NCBI GenBank assembly: GCA_020629055.1
Contig: JAHDEB010000028.1
Span: 1-43,649, forward strand
Source of the DNA: Chloroflexota bacterium
GTDB taxonomy: Bacteria; Chloroflexota; Anaerolineae; Promineifilales; Promineifilaceae
Reading direction: 5' to 3'
DNA length: 43,649 nt
A program made the position numbers and the translations under genes. The number at the start of each line of letters is the position of its first letter. Position 1 is the first letter of the stretch. Below, in pieces: positions 15,650-24,485 of the stretch. The notes beneath the pieces were generated by a model, which searched no databases, had not been told where the DNA came from, and was given only the letters and a program-made list of their open reading frames with translations.

Positions 15650-17098
15650 ATGCGACTTAGCAAAATGACCCTTCGATTTTTGGCCATACTGATTGTGACA
15701 ACTCTCTTTTTGGGGGCGTGTACGGCTGAAACCGATTTGTACGTTAACAGATTCAATAGGCAAGAGAACGCAACTTCTGACTCGGCTGGAATTAGCGATT
15801 TCGACGTCACACTCAATCAGCCGGAGACGTTTCCGCCTGGAACAGAGCTTCGGATATTGCAATGGAAACATTTTGTCCCGCTTTATGATGACTGGTTTGA
15901 CCAGTTTGCCCGTGATTGGGGCGATCAAAATGGTGTCAAAGTAACTGTGGAGCATTTTGATTTTGATGAACTCGAGAACGCCCTTGAGCAAGCTCTTGAG
16001 GATGGTGAAGGGCACACAATGATTGAACTGCTCTTCCCACCGTCAGCTTGGATCGAAAATTTGCACGATCTAACTGATTTAAACGAAGAGGTCATCGGTT
16101 TGCTCGGTGAACAGAAAAACACCTGCCGTGCAAGTTCGTATTTGCCGACCATCGATAGCTATTATGCTTTTTGTCATGGATACGCTGTTGATCCAGGAAA
16201 TTATTTGGTAGATGAATGGTCTCAAATCGGTTACCCATATGGGCCGAGCAAATGGGAGCATCTCGTCGACGGCGGCCGAGAAATCATCAACCAGACCGGT
16301 AAGCCGGTCGGCATAGGTCTTTCTTCTGAAATCGATTCAGAAGTCGCAGTGCGTGCGATCATTTGGTCATATGGTGGCGCAGTGCAAGATAACAACGAAA
16401 ATGTTGTTCTAAATTCTGCAGAAACGGTCGAAGCGGTTAAATTTATTCACAAGCTTTATGATCGATCGATGAATTCATTGGTTTTGAACTGGCGCCCATC
16501 GTCAAACAATGAAGGCATCATCAATGGGGAGCTTTCATATATTCAAAACTCGATATCGGCTTATCGCACGATGCAAAAGGTCCGGCCGGAGCGTTCTGAA
16601 AATATCGGTTTTACAAAGCCACTTTCCGGCCCGGCAGGCGCTTTCTCCCCTGCGCACGTTTGGATGATTTATGTTGTTCCTGACTACGTGCCGGAAACAG
16701 AACTAACGGCGGCCAAAGCCTTTATGCGCCATTTGGCCGCAAACTATGGTCAGGCTGTATTTAATAGCGAGCTATACAACTTCCCGGCTTGGCCATCGGC
16801 TACGCCCCAGCTCAACGCCAGGGACGGTTGGTTGCTGAATGATCCGTTTGGGTCCGAAGAATCTGCAAATTTGGCCATTCTGTCTGATGCGGACAATATT
16901 TATCATAACTTTGGTTATCCCGGTGTCGCTAATCCGGCTATTAGCCAGGTGTATGACGAAAAAGTTTTGACCGATATGGTTGTCCGAGTCGTTAACGGGG
17001 AAATGTCGGCCGAAAGCTCAGTCTTGCTGGCGGACAAAAGGACGAGAGAAATTTTCGAGATTTGGCGCCAAAAAGGGCTTGTTGGCGGCTCGGAATAG
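15650..17098 (+). CDS. Family 1 extracellular solute-binding lipoprotein (ABC type)
   Basis: A 482-aa predicted lipoprotein. From ATG 15650 it begins MRLSKMTLRFLAI, with hydrophobic core and lipobox FLGAC. A nearby Met at 15665 is a possible alternative. A longer frame upstream is rejected because it crosses the promoter. The body resembles sugar-type ABC binding proteins: LRILQWKHFVPLYDDWFDQFARDW opening strand and helix (family pattern), a hinge region, and FTKPLSGPAGAFSP followed by a late helical domain. No ABC permease or ATPase gene is present, so either the transporter is encoded elsewhere or the protein serves as an extracellular sensor partner for the divergent histidine kinase. The ligand is unknown. 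Confidence 0.85.
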   Translation: MRLSKMTLRFLAILIVTTLFLGACTAETDLYVNRFNRQENATSDSAGISDFDVTLNQPETFPPGTELRILQWKHFVPLYDDWFDQFARDWGDQNGVKVTVEHFDFDELENALEQALEDGEGHTMIELLFPPSAWIENLHDLTDLNEEVIGLLGEQKNTCRASSYLPTIDSYYAFCHGYAVDPGNYLVDEWSQIGYPYGPSKWEHLVDGGREIINQTGKPVGIGLSSEIDSEVAVRAIIWSYGGAVQDNNENVVLNSAETVEAVKFIHKLYDRSMNSLVLNWRPSSNNEGIINGELSYIQNSISAYRTMQKVRPERSENIGFTKPLSGPAGAFSPAHVWMIYVVPDYVPETELTAAKAFMRHLAANYGQAVFNSELYNFPAWPSATPQLNARDGWLLNDPFGSEESANLAILSDADNIYHNFGYPGVANPAISQVYDEKVLTDMVVRVVNGEMSAESSVLLADKRTREIFEIWRQKGLVGGSE

Positions 17099-17112
17099 CG
17101 GTTTAGATAAAC

Positions 17113-17144
17113 AAAGGTCAATTGGTGGGATTCAATGACCTTTT
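17113..17144 (+). terminator. Probable rho-independent terminator after the solute-binding gene
   Basis: AAAGGTCA (17113-17120) pairs with TGACCTTT (17136-17143), with a further TTG/CAA inside, then TTTTAT. It lies 15 bp after the stop. Confidence 0.6.
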
Positions 17145-17151
17145 ATACAAA

Positions 17152-17217
17152 TTGAGGTAGATTTGTAGATGCACTATCTCAACTTGTAGTGAGGCGAAAA
17201 GATGATTTTTGCCTCAC
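17152..17217 (+). promoter_or_regulatory. Two consecutive hairpins in the antiporter leader
   Basis: TTGAGGTAG/CTATCTCAA (17152-17160 and 17174-17182, one G-U pair) is followed by GTGAGGC/GCCTCAC (17189-17195 and 17211-17217) with an inner AAAA/TTTT. They precede the antiporter start by about 50 bp and could be a structured leader. No known riboswitch consensus is recognised. Confidence 0.4.
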
Positions 17218-17266
17218 ATAAAAATTTTCAAAAATTTGTCGAAACACTCGATAAAACAGGATGTTA

Positions 17267-18229
17267 ATGGCTTTTCCTTGGCTCAATATTGTAATCGTAA
17301 TCGGCTGTATTTTTGGCCTTTATTTCGGTGCAGACTGGCTCGTTGCGGCCGCTGTCCGAATCGCCCGCAAACTCGGTGTTTCCCCTCTTTTTATCGGCCT
17401 AACCATCGTGGCCATTGGCACATCGGCACCTGAATTCGCTGTTTCTATCAGCTCCGCCGCCCGCGACGAGATTGCAATTTCTGTCGGGAACATCATCGGC
17501 TCAAATATATTTAATATCGGTTTTATTTTGGGCGGACTCGCCATATTTATGGTGGTGCCGACTACAAAAAAATTGGTATTCAGGGATGGCGGTATACTGA
17601 TTGCCACAACCCTTTTGCTCATCCTGTTTTTTAGGGATGGCTTGATGGTTTGGTGGGAAGGTGTCGTTTTTTTAACGATATTATTTAGCTATATCGCCTA
17701 TCTCATTTACCAGCAGGAAGAGATTGAGGACGAAATCGATGACAGTGAGTTTCAATGGCTGGATATCGGATTACTCGTCTTAGGTATTGGCGTCGTTATC
17801 TTTTCTAGCCAGTGGTTTGTTACGTCGGCTTCCGCAATCGCATCGTTTTTCGGGGTGTCTGAATATGTGATCGGTGTGACAATTGTCGCTTTTGGCACGT
17901 CAGCACCTGAAATCGCAACCTCTGTAGTCGCTCTATTGCGCGGTGATTCAGATGTTTCGGCCGGAAATCTGATTGGTAGCAATTTGTTCAATCAGCTCGG
18001 GGTTTTAGGATTGGCATCGATCATATCCCCCGGCCGTTTGATGGTTATCGACACAAATGCCCAGGAGAGTTCTTGGATATTGCTGATTTTGACCCTGGTC
18101 GTTGTCATGTTCATGCGATCTGGTTGGAAGATTACCCGAACAGAAGGGATATTCCTCTTTATTATTGCGGGTATTAGTTGGACTTTAAATTTTTACGAAG
18201 CATCGATATTTACGTTATTTGGCGGATAG
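17267..18229 (+). CDS. CaCA-family calcium/sodium (cation/proton) antiporter
   Basis: A 320-aa ten- or eleven-helix membrane exchanger of the YrbG type. Both signature alpha-repeats are intact: GTSAPEFAVS with GNIIGSNIFNIGF in the first half (about residues 51-85), and GTSAPEIATS with GNLIGSNLFNQLG in the second (about 209-243). The acidic residues of the two GTSAPE motifs bind the cation. An acidic loop EEIEDEIDDSEF separates the halves. The second of two nearby ATGs is preferred because AGG lies 6 bp before it. It most likely exports Ca2+ in exchange for Na+ or H+. It is monocistronic, with a hairpin-rich leader. Confidence 0.93.
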   Translation: MAFPWLNIVIVIGCIFGLYFGADWLVAAAVRIARKLGVSPLFIGLTIVAIGTSAPEFAVSISSAARDEIAISVGNIIGSNIFNIGFILGGLAIFMVVPTTKKLVFRDGGILIATTLLLILFFRDGLMVWWEGVVFLTILFSYIAYLIYQQEEIEDEIDDSEFQWLDIGLLVLGIGVVIFSSQWFVTSASAIASFFGVSEYVIGVTIVAFGTSAPEIATSVVALLRGDSDVSAGNLIGSNLFNQLGVLGLASIISPGRLMVIDTNAQESSWILLILTLVVVMFMRSGWKITRTEGIFLFIIAGISWTLNFYEASIFTLFGG

Positions 18230-18263
18230 GCGAATAGATTTAGACACCCACTTTTTACGATTC

Positions 18264-18322
18264 CCGGACTTGTCCGGTTAATCCTATACCATCGTTGATT
18301 CTGAACATGTTAATTGTTCAGA
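18264..18322. promoter_or_regulatory. Two palindromes upstream of the TRAP operon
   Basis: CCGGAC-TT-GTCCGG (18264-18277) is a perfect operator-like palindrome. TCTGAACA (18300-18307) and TGTTCAGA (18315-18322) form a second inverted repeat ending just ahead of the ribosome site of the binding-protein gene. Confidence 0.5.
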
Positions 18323-18348
18323 GGATTATTCAAAAGGAGAATGAAAGT

Positions 18349-19506
18349 ATGGAACGTAGAGAATTTCTGAAAATGGCTGGCGCTGGCTTAGCTGTTACTG
18401 GGCTCGCGGCTTGTGGTGGCGCAGCTGAAGAGGCGGTTGAAAATGTGACAGATGAAACTGCTGCAGTTGTGGAAGAGATCGTTCAAGAAGTTGCTAGTGA
18501 CTCACACCTTCCTGAAATAAGTTGGGAAATCGCTACCAGTTGGCCACCCCTTCTCGACACAATTTTTGGCGGTGCAGATACATTTGCAGCCCGAGTGAGT
18601 GCAATGACAGGCGGCAAGTTCCAGATCAAAGCTCGCGCTGCTGGAGAAATCGCCCCTGGGCTTGAAGTCCTCAATGTTGTAGAAGAAGGATCTAACCCGA
18701 TCGGCCACACCGCTTCTTATTACTACGTTGGTAAATCGACCGCAACCGCATTTGGTACCGCTTTACCATTTGGGTTGACCGCGCGCCAACAAAACGCATG
18801 GTTGTATGAAGGTGGCGGCTTGCAATTGATGCAAGACTTCTACGCAGATCGTTTCAATGTAATCCAATTCCCGGCCGGCAACACCGGTGCACAGATGGGT
18901 GGTTGGTACAACAAAGAGATCAACACAGCCAAAGACCTAGAAGGTCTAAAAATGCGTATCCCCGGCTTGGGCGGTCAGGTCATGACCGAGCTAGGCGCGA
19001 CGGTTCAGGTATTACCTGGTGGTGAAATTTATCAGGCACTTGAGACAGGCGCGATCGATGCGACTGAGTGGGTTGGCCCTTACGATGACCGTAAAATGGA
19101 CTTCCACAAAGTGACCCAGTATTACTACTATCCAGGTTGGTGGGAGCCAGGACCAACCTTGGAAATCCAAATCAACCTTGATGAATTCAACGCCCTGCCT
19201 GAGATTTATCAAGAAGTGATTAAGAGCGCGGCGTGGGAAGCGAACACTCAGATGTTGGCCAACTACGACACCAAGAATATCGGCGCTTTCAACGACCTTG
19301 TTGCTGAAGGTGAAGTCGATATCCGTCCGTTTAGTGATGAAGTATTGCAAGCGGCCGAAGATGCGGCCTTCTCGCTTTACGACACCTTCGCTCAAGAAGA
19401 TGGCGACTTTGCTGCTATCTACAAAGAGTGGAAAACATTCCGTGACGGCATCCAAGCTTGGCACGGTGTTCAAGAAGGGCGTTACCTCGAGTTTCTCGCG
19501 AAATAA
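18349..19506 (+). CDS. dctP: TRAP transporter solute-binding protein (DctP/TakP type), Tat-like lipoprotein
   Basis: A 385-aa periplasm- or surface-exposed binding protein. The ATG at 18349 is set by AAGGAGA about 8 bp upstream. The N-terminus [22 protein letters not shown] combines a twin-arginine-type RREFLK with a lipobox LAAC (shown here as signal features). DctP-family marks include [15 protein letters not shown], the [16 protein letters not shown] strand with the ligand-carboxylate Arg, and [23 protein letters not shown]. The last is typical of the TakP/lactate-binding subgroup, so a 2-oxo or hydroxy acid is the likeliest ligand (inference). It is the first gene of a complete TRAP operon and is followed by a stem-loop that may boost its relative expression. 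Confidence 0.93.
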   Translation: MERREFLKMAGAGLAVTGLAACGGAAEEAVENVTDETAAVVEEIVQEVASDSHLPEISWEIATSWPPLLDTIFGGADTFAARVSAMTGGKFQIKARAAGEIAPGLEVLNVVEEGSNPIGHTASYYYVGKSTATAFGTALPFGLTARQQNAWLYEGGGLQLMQDFYADRFNVIQFPAGNTGAQMGGWYNKEINTAKDLEGLKMRIPGLGGQVMTELGATVQVLPGGEIYQALETGAIDATEWVGPYDDRKMDFHKVTQYYYYPGWWEPGPTLEIQINLDEFNALPEIYQEVIKSAAWEANTQMLANYDTKNIGAFNDLVAEGEVDIRPFSDEVLQAAEDAAFSLYDTFAQEDGDFAAIYKEWKTFRDGIQAWHGVQEGRYLEFLAK

Positions 19507-19532
19507 GGTCTTTCACTAAAGTTCAGAACTTC

Positions 19533-19560
19533 AGGTGGGCCAGGATTCTCTGGCCCACCT
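19533..19560 (+). other. Intergenic stem-loop between dctP and dctQ
   Basis: AGGTGGGCCAG and CTGGCCCACCT form a perfect 11-bp stem with a GATTCT loop. No T-run follows, so this is more likely an mRNA 3'-end stabiliser or partial terminator, of the kind that raises binding-protein levels over permease levels. Confidence 0.65.
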
Positions 19561-19640
19561 CTCCAACTCTGTTCTTTCCCCACCATCTCTGAGTTCAAGA
19601 GAGGTGTGCCTATGCAACAAAAAAGGAGAATTTGGATTCT

Positions 19641-20351
19641 ATGAAAGCTTTAAAACCTTTCGTTGATTTTGCTGACCGAATGACAGAAATACTTGGCTTT
19701 TGGGCGCAATTGATCGTTCCGTTCCTCGTATTCATCGGTTTCGCTAATGTGGTTTTACGCTACACGGGTGAGCAAATCGGACAAAAACTAACGAATAACG
19801 CCATTATCGAGACGCAGTGGTATCTGTATACGCTTGTTTTCTTTTTCGGATTTTCGTACCTGTTAAAGCACGACATCAATGTACGTGTTGACTTCTGGTT
19901 TGCAGAGCAAACAGAACGCCGAAAAACATGGATCGACTTGATTGGCCATACGATCGCCTTGATCCCATTCTGCTTTCTGGCCCTGTACGCAACATTTAAT
20001 CCTGTTTTGACATCTTGGGGGCATAAAACAAGCGCCCCGGTGATGGAAGGGTGGGATCAATGGGATGGGACCCGTGAGCGCTTAAATAACTACAGTGACA
20101 ATTGTACGGCCGACCCTGAGTGTAGCCGCCTCTCTTTTGAAAGTTTTCAGCGTTGGAGCAATATTTTGCCCTGGGAGGTTTCTCCCGATGCAGATGGCTT
20201 GCCGCGCGCCCCGATCAAGACGATGGTCTTGGTGGCGTTCGTTGCCCTGCTGATTCAATCAATCGCTGAATATATAAAATTAATCGCCATCCTGCGGGGG
20301 GACGATACGTTTAGGCGAATCGAAGCCGATGCACCAATCAGGATCGAATAG
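19641..20351 (+). CDS. dctQ: TRAP transporter small membrane subunit
   Basis: A 236-aa four-helix DctQ-type subunit. Helices: LGFWAQLIVPFLVFIGFANVVLRY, the TQWYLYTLVFFFGFSYLL segment that carries the family pattern 'EtqWYLy', the helix after RRKTWIDLIGH, and a final helix near TMVLVAFVALLIQSIAEY. An extended loop of about 65 residues with two Cys (DNCTADPECSRLS) sits between helices 3 and 4, making the protein longer than the usual 160-190 aa; long-loop DctQ proteins occur with TakP-type systems. The ATG at 19641 is chosen although its AAGGAG is 12 bp away; a TTG at 19632 would be too close. Confidence 0.9.
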   Translation: MKALKPFVDFADRMTEILGFWAQLIVPFLVFIGFANVVLRYTGEQIGQKLTNNAIIETQWYLYTLVFFFGFSYLLKHDINVRVDFWFAEQTERRKTWIDLIGHTIALIPFCFLALYATFNPVLTSWGHKTSAPVMEGWDQWDGTRERLNNYSDNCTADPECSRLSFESFQRWSNILPWEVSPDADGLPRAPIKTMVLVAFVALLIQSIAEYIKLIAILRGDDTFRRIEADAPIRIE

Positions 20352-20376
20352 GAATAAGGAATAGAGGAAAAATATT

Positions 20377-21879
20377 ATGACAGGTTTTGAATGGCTAGCG
20401 ATAGTCATGTTCGTACTTTTTCTTATCCTGATTTTGAGCGGTTACCCGGTAGCATTCTCATTCGCAGGAACAGCCATCGCCTTTGGGGCCATTGGTTTGG
20501 CATTGGGGGCTTTTCCTTTAGCCCGAATCGGTCTTTTACAGAACCGCTGGTTTGGCTCAATGTCAGACTTTACGCTGCTGGCGGTCCCCTTCTTCGTATT
20601 TATGGGGGCGGTGTTCGAGAAGTCCGGTCTGGCGGAAGAGCTGCTGACAACGATTGGCCAAGCGATGGGTCCACTTCGAGGTGGTTTAGCCCTAGCCGTG
20701 GTCATTGTGGGGACGCTGCTTGCGGCCGCCACCGGTGTTGTTGCCGCGACCGTTATCGTTATGGGCATCTTGTCTCTGCCGATCATGTTGAAATATGGGT
20801 ATGACCATAAGCTGGCAACCGGCATAATTGTTGCTTCAGGAACGATGGCGCAGCTATTGCCCCCTAGTCTTGTGCTGGTCGTCTTGGCAGACCAAATCGG
20901 TGTCAGTGTAGGTAAGTTGTTTGTTGGCGCATTGGTCCCCGGATTGATTCTATCAAGCCTGTATGGGCTTTACGTCATTTGGGTTGCGTGGCGTCACCCA
21001 GAAAAGGCACCCGCTTTGCCTTTAGAAGCGCGAGATTTAACCGGTATGCAGCTCTTTGCTAAAATGATCGTTGCGGTTGTCCCTCCGTTGGCATTAATTG
21101 GTGCCGTTCTCGGTTCGATTTTTGCCGGAATCGCTACCCCAACAGAGGCGGGAGCCGTAGGTGCATTTGGTGCATTGTTTTTGGCGCTCTTGAATCAATT
21201 AAAATTGGGCTGGTCTTTTGTTTTCTTGGCCCTCATCCTTCTGGGTCTCATCGGCTGGTTGTCGTGGCCCATTGTGATCGCCCTATGTTTGCTCGCAGGT
21301 TGGGTGTTGCGGTTTACCTACGAGTTTCCTGGTGGGGAAGAGTGGCGCACCATTTGGGCAAAAATGCGTGGAATGGTCTGGAGCGCATCCCGCTCTACCG
21401 CCAATATTACCGCATTGGTCTTAATGATCTTGTTCGCCTCTACCTTCTTTGGCTTGGTCTTCGACCAGCTAGGTGGTCAGCGTTGGGTTACCAATATTTT
21501 GGTTAACCTGCCGGGAGGATTCTGGAGCTTTATCATCGTGGCAAACATCGCCGTCTTCTTGTTAGGAATTAACTTGGAATTCCTCGAGATCAGCTTCATC
21601 GTCATGCCCCTCTTTGTCCCATCGATGAAGTTGTTGAACTTTACCGAGAATGACATCGTCTGGTTCGCCGTGATGATGGCGATTAACCTCAATATGGCCT
21701 TTATTTCACCACCGGTCGGGTTCTCACTCTTTTATTTGCAGAGTGTGGCACCGGAGGAGGTTGAAACGAAGGACATTCACTTAGGCGCCCTCCCATTTAT
21801 GGTATTGCAGGGTGTGGCGCTAATCGTGGTGATGATTTTCCCATCAACAGTAACTTGGCTTATCGAACGAGCCGCCTAA
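20377..21879 (+). CDS. dctM: TRAP transporter large permease subunit
   Basis: A 500-aa permease of the ion-transporter superfamily that imports the bound organic acid with Na+. Family marks: [26 protein letters not shown], the [18 protein letters not shown] stretch ([20 protein letters not shown]), [17 protein letters not shown] and [16 protein letters not shown], with the second-half [19 protein letters not shown]. It is about 70 residues longer than the common 430. The excess lies at residues 268-325, where two additional hydrophobic segments ([15 protein letters not shown] and [15 protein letters not shown]) are inserted. GAGG lies about 9 bp before the ATG, and the gene follows the small subunit by 25 bp. 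Confidence 0.95.
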   Translation: MTGFEWLAIVMFVLFLILILSGYPVAFSFAGTAIAFGAIGLALGAFPLARIGLLQNRWFGSMSDFTLLAVPFFVFMGAVFEKSGLAEELLTTIGQAMGPLRGGLALAVVIVGTLLAAATGVVAATVIVMGILSLPIMLKYGYDHKLATGIIVASGTMAQLLPPSLVLVVLADQIGVSVGKLFVGALVPGLILSSLYGLYVIWVAWRHPEKAPALPLEARDLTGMQLFAKMIVAVVPPLALIGAVLGSIFAGIATPTEAGAVGAFGALFLALLNQLKLGWSFVFLALILLGLIGWLSWPIVIALCLLAGWVLRFTYEFPGGEEWRTIWAKMRGMVWSASRSTANITALVLMILFASTFFGLVFDQLGGQRWVTNILVNLPGGFWSFIIVANIAVFLLGINLEFLEISFIVMPLFVPSMKLLNFTENDIVWFAVMMAINLNMAFISPPVGFSLFYLQSVAPEEVETKDIHLGALPFMVLQGVALIVVMIFPSTVTWLIERAA

Positions 21880-21893
21880 GGCTTAACGTCAAA

Positions 21894-21933
21894 GCTGTAG
21901 AAACGCTCAATTTTAATTGAGCGTTTCTACAGC
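21894..21933. terminator. 19-bp perfect hairpin between convergent dctM and GNAT genes
   Basis: GCTGTAGAAACGCTCAATT (21894-21912) pairs without mismatch with AATTGAGCGTTTCTACAGC (21915-21933) around TT. It overlaps the last codons of the leftward acetyltransferase gene. It probably ends or protects transcripts from both sides, although no clear U-tract is present. Confidence 0.6.
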
Positions 21934-22361
21934 CGCTTACTAAACAAGATTTTGCTGTTTGATGGGTCCCCCTCATCGATATAGCCAGAGATTTTGTAAC
22001 CGCTAGAAATAAGGAGCTGCAGCATCGCTGGGAACCGATTCATAGATTTCACAGAGATTGTTTTAAAGCCGTTTTTTCGCACCCACTCTTCTTGCGTTTC
22101 TCGCAAACGGGTGGCGATACCCTGCTTGCGATAAGCGGGCAGAATCGCCCCGTGCCAACTGTAAAATTCTGAGTCAGACAAGGCGTAGCCAAGCTTGTAA
22201 CCGACCGGCTTGCCGTTGTCTTTCGCGACTAGCAGCAAATTGACGCGACCCATCAAGCGGCCGGCTAGCTTTTCGGCCGGCGTTTTGACGGCAAACTCAG
22301 GGATCTGTGCGTCGACGACCAGAATTTCTTCGATTGTGCCTTGGCTTATATCAATCTGCAT
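21927..22361 (-). CDS. GNAT-family N-acetyltransferase
   Basis: A 144-aa single-domain acetyltransferase. The acetyl-CoA pyrophosphate loop is RKQGIATRL (about residue 81-89, pattern [RQ]xxGxA), preceded by the strand WHGAILPAY and followed by the GFKTISVKSMNRFPAMLQLLISSGY region typical of GNAT motif B. The acceptor amine is unknown. The start codon lies 3 bp after the stop of the MFS gene, so the two are co-transcribed with the YdcZ-like gene. In that setting it may modify the same compound that the exporters remove, or a cell metabolite (inference). Confidence 0.9.
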   Translation of the reverse strand: MQIDISQGTIEEILVVDAQIPEFAVKTPAEKLAGRLMGRVNLLLVAKDNGKPVGYKLGYALSDSEFYSWHGAILPAYRKQGIATRLRETQEEWVRKNGFKTISVKSMNRFPAMLQLLISSGYKISGYIDEGDPSNSKILFSKRL

Positions 22362-22364
22362 GTT

Positions 22365-23579
22365 CTAACCGACTGTAACCTCTTTCTTGTTGCCAAATGG
22401 TAAAAAGAATGTTGCGGGGACGCTAATCAGCGCCAGAATACAGCTCCAGAAAAAGGCTGATTGAAAGCCGATGCGGTCAGCAAGCGCACCCACACCCCAA
22501 ATTGCCAAACCACGGGTTACAAAGTTGATCGCCAGCATCACCCCATTGGCAAATGCGCGATTGTCTGGGAATTGGTCTTGCACACTGGCCATGATGACCG
22601 GCGTTGCCGAAATCGCTGTGACCCCGATCAGTAACATCAGGACAATTGATATCCAGCCGGTTGAGTAGAGAAACGCAAGGGCCAAAACGGGTGAGACGCT
22701 CAGCAGAAACATCAGCATTAAGCGTCGGCCGGTTCGGTCGCTCAATGTACCTGCAAATAGCGCTCCGATCACCCCGGCTATTTCGATTAACGTTAAAGAT
22801 CGAGCTGAAACCCAAGCCGAAGCACCGGTAACATCTTGCATAAAGGTGGGTAGCCAAATGGTAACTGCCACCAGCAAAAGTGCGCGAAACGACATGAGCC
22901 ACAGCAGGATTAAGAAATAGTTTTGTGCTTGGGGCCACAACTCTGCAAACGGAATCTGATTTTTTGAAGGTCGGGCGGTTAAATTTTTCAGCCGAAAATA
23001 GAGGATGACTGAGACAACCCAACCGACAATCGCAATGTTCCAATAGCCACCAATCCCAAACCAAGCTAGCAGGGCAGCAATGATAATCGGCCCTAATGCT
23101 CGGCCGAGTTCACCACCGGCCATGAAATAGCTCATGCCACGGCCGACGTTCTTTCCAGAAACTTGGCCAATTAAGGCCGGGGCTGGGGCGTGAAAGCCTG
23201 CGATACTGATACCGGTTGCAAGCAGAATCATCGCCATCGTGATATAGCTGTTTGCCAGCCCCAATGCCCCGATCAGGGTGCCGGTAATCGCAGGGGCTAA
23301 AATGATAAAGTAACGGACACTGACCCGGTCGGCAATATACCCGATAAATGGGTTAAGAAGGCTGGGTGCCTGTGACCAGATTATTAACGATCCAGCCAGC
23401 GAATTTGAAATCGCTAAATTATCTCGGATAAGTGGTAGCAGTACGGGCAAAAATCCGGTATAGGTGTCGTGGACAAAATGCGCTCCAGCCACCGTCATCA
23501 CATGCTGTGTTTGAAACGTTTCATCTTGTGGGTCACCCGCGATCACATCTACATTTTTCCCATCATTATTTGTCGTCAT
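22365..23579 (-). CDS. MFS exporter, fosmidomycin-resistance (Fsr)-like
   Basis: A 404-aa twelve-helix major facilitator. The first-helix motif HFVHDTYTGFLPVLLPLI (HxxxDxYxGxLPxLLP) is characteristic of the Fsr-like drug exporters. The loop signature IADRVSVRYFI, a second one, GTLSDRTGRRLMLMF, and the ALIGQVSGKNVGRGMSYFMAGGE stretch support the family. AAGGA is 6 bp ahead of the ATG. It is the middle gene of a three-gene leftward operon, between a YdcZ-like exporter (37 bp upstream) and a GNAT acetyltransferase (3 bp downstream). The substrate is unknown. Confidence 0.9.
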   Translation of the reverse strand: MTTNNDGKNVDVIAGDPQDETFQTQHVMTVAGAHFVHDTYTGFLPVLLPLIRDNLAISNSLAGSLIIWSQAPSLLNPFIGYIADRVSVRYFIILAPAITGTLIGALGLANSYITMAMILLATGISIAGFHAPAPALIGQVSGKNVGRGMSYFMAGGELGRALGPIIIAALLAWFGIGGYWNIAIVGWVVSVILYFRLKNLTARPSKNQIPFAELWPQAQNYFLILLWLMSFRALLLVAVTIWLPTFMQDVTGASAWVSARSLTLIEIAGVIGALFAGTLSDRTGRRLMLMFLLSVSPVLALAFLYSTGWISIVLMLLIGVTAISATPVIMASVQDQFPDNRAFANGVMLAINFVTRGLAIWGVGALADRIGFQSAFFWSCILALISVPATFFLPFGNKKEVTVG

Positions 23580-23616
23580 TCATCATCCTTATTCTTTGGT
23601 TTGGCCCAATGCCTGA

Positions 23617-24063
23617 TTATTTTAAAACTAGCCATCCACCAAGTAGTAAGATGGCCGAACCTGCGATACGGGTAATGTCGAATGGTTTAACAGGTGTACC
23701 AAACCAGCCGAAGTGGTCGATAATCGCACTGAAAACCAACCATCCCACAATGAAGAGCATTGTTCCAGACGTTGCTCCGATGCGCGGAATCGTATAGGCC
23801 AAGGAGCCGATGATCACAATCCCCAATGGACCTGCAAAAAATGCCCATCTCGGAATTGACCGCCATTGGGAAATGTCGGCCGTACCGCTTGCCACGCCTA
23901 CTGAGACAATAACCAAAATGAGAATCGCCCCGATCCCATAGGTGAAGAGCACACTGCCCAACTCACCAACCTTCTGACCCATGGTAGCGGTAAAAATCGA
24001 TTGCAAACCGCCAGCGATGCCCCCAATGACACCAATAAACAAACTGATTAAAAATAGAACCAT
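23617..24063 (-). CDS. YdcZ-like (DUF606) small DMT exporter
   Basis: A 148-aa five-helix membrane protein. The N-terminal GVIGGIAGGLQSIFTATMGQKVGELGSVL pattern, RWAFFAGPLGIVIIGSLAYTIPRIGAT and the final helix AGSAILLLGGWLVLK match the YdcZ family of the DMT superfamily, at the expected length. These half-size transporters probably act as dimers. It is the first gene of the leftward operon that continues with an MFS exporter and an acetyltransferase. Confidence 0.85.
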   Translation of the reverse strand: MVLFLISLFIGVIGGIAGGLQSIFTATMGQKVGELGSVLFTYGIGAILILVIVSVGVASGTADISQWRSIPRWAFFAGPLGIVIIGSLAYTIPRIGATSGTMLFIVGWLVFSAIIDHFGWFGTPVKPFDITRIAGSAILLLGGWLVLK

Positions 24064-24485
24064 TTCCTTTACCTACCTCAATGAAAAGATGAAAAATCTT
24101 CGCTCATCCCCTTCGACCCTTATGACAGAAATTTTGGCAATTTTGCTTGAAAAGCTTAAGACATTTCTGTTGGCTCAGCCAAAAACCCGCCCGTTTTCGC
24201 AATTTCCGGGCCGATTTTAGCATAGAGCTTTCTTTTTATGTAAAGCTGAGCCATAATTATGATCTGTTTTTCTAATGGTTTGTAAACCAAATTCGGCAAA
24301 AAAGAAAGCTGTGATGTTCCTTTGCATATGGTATAAGGAACTTGTGCTACCTTCGGATATTGAGCCAGTCAGCTTTTGCTAACAACGAAGGGATAGCAGG
24401 AAGCGTTTTCATCGATCCCTGACCAGAAGGCAATCATTGACCATAGTTTAGGCAGATGTTTACAACCTTTTTAAGGAAATAGTCC
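24064..24485. other. 420-bp gap upstream of the surface-protein operon
   Basis: No gene is seen. It contains a 12-bp perfect inverted repeat, AGCTTTCTTTTT (24226-24237) / AAAAAGAAAGCT (24299-24310). Between its arms lie the palindrome CATAATTATG and GGTTTGTAAACC. There is also an 8-bp pair ACAGAAAT/ATTTCTGT (24125-24132, 24163-24170). It must hold the promoter for the large operon; TATAAG at about 24331 is one weak -10 candidate. A regulatory role is likely because the operon is large and costly. Confidence 0.4.

Noticed and set aside
22477..23064. 195-codon second leftward frame within the MFS gene
   Set aside because: It is an out-of-phase reading of a well-supported transporter gene, with atypical residues such as many Cys and Arg.
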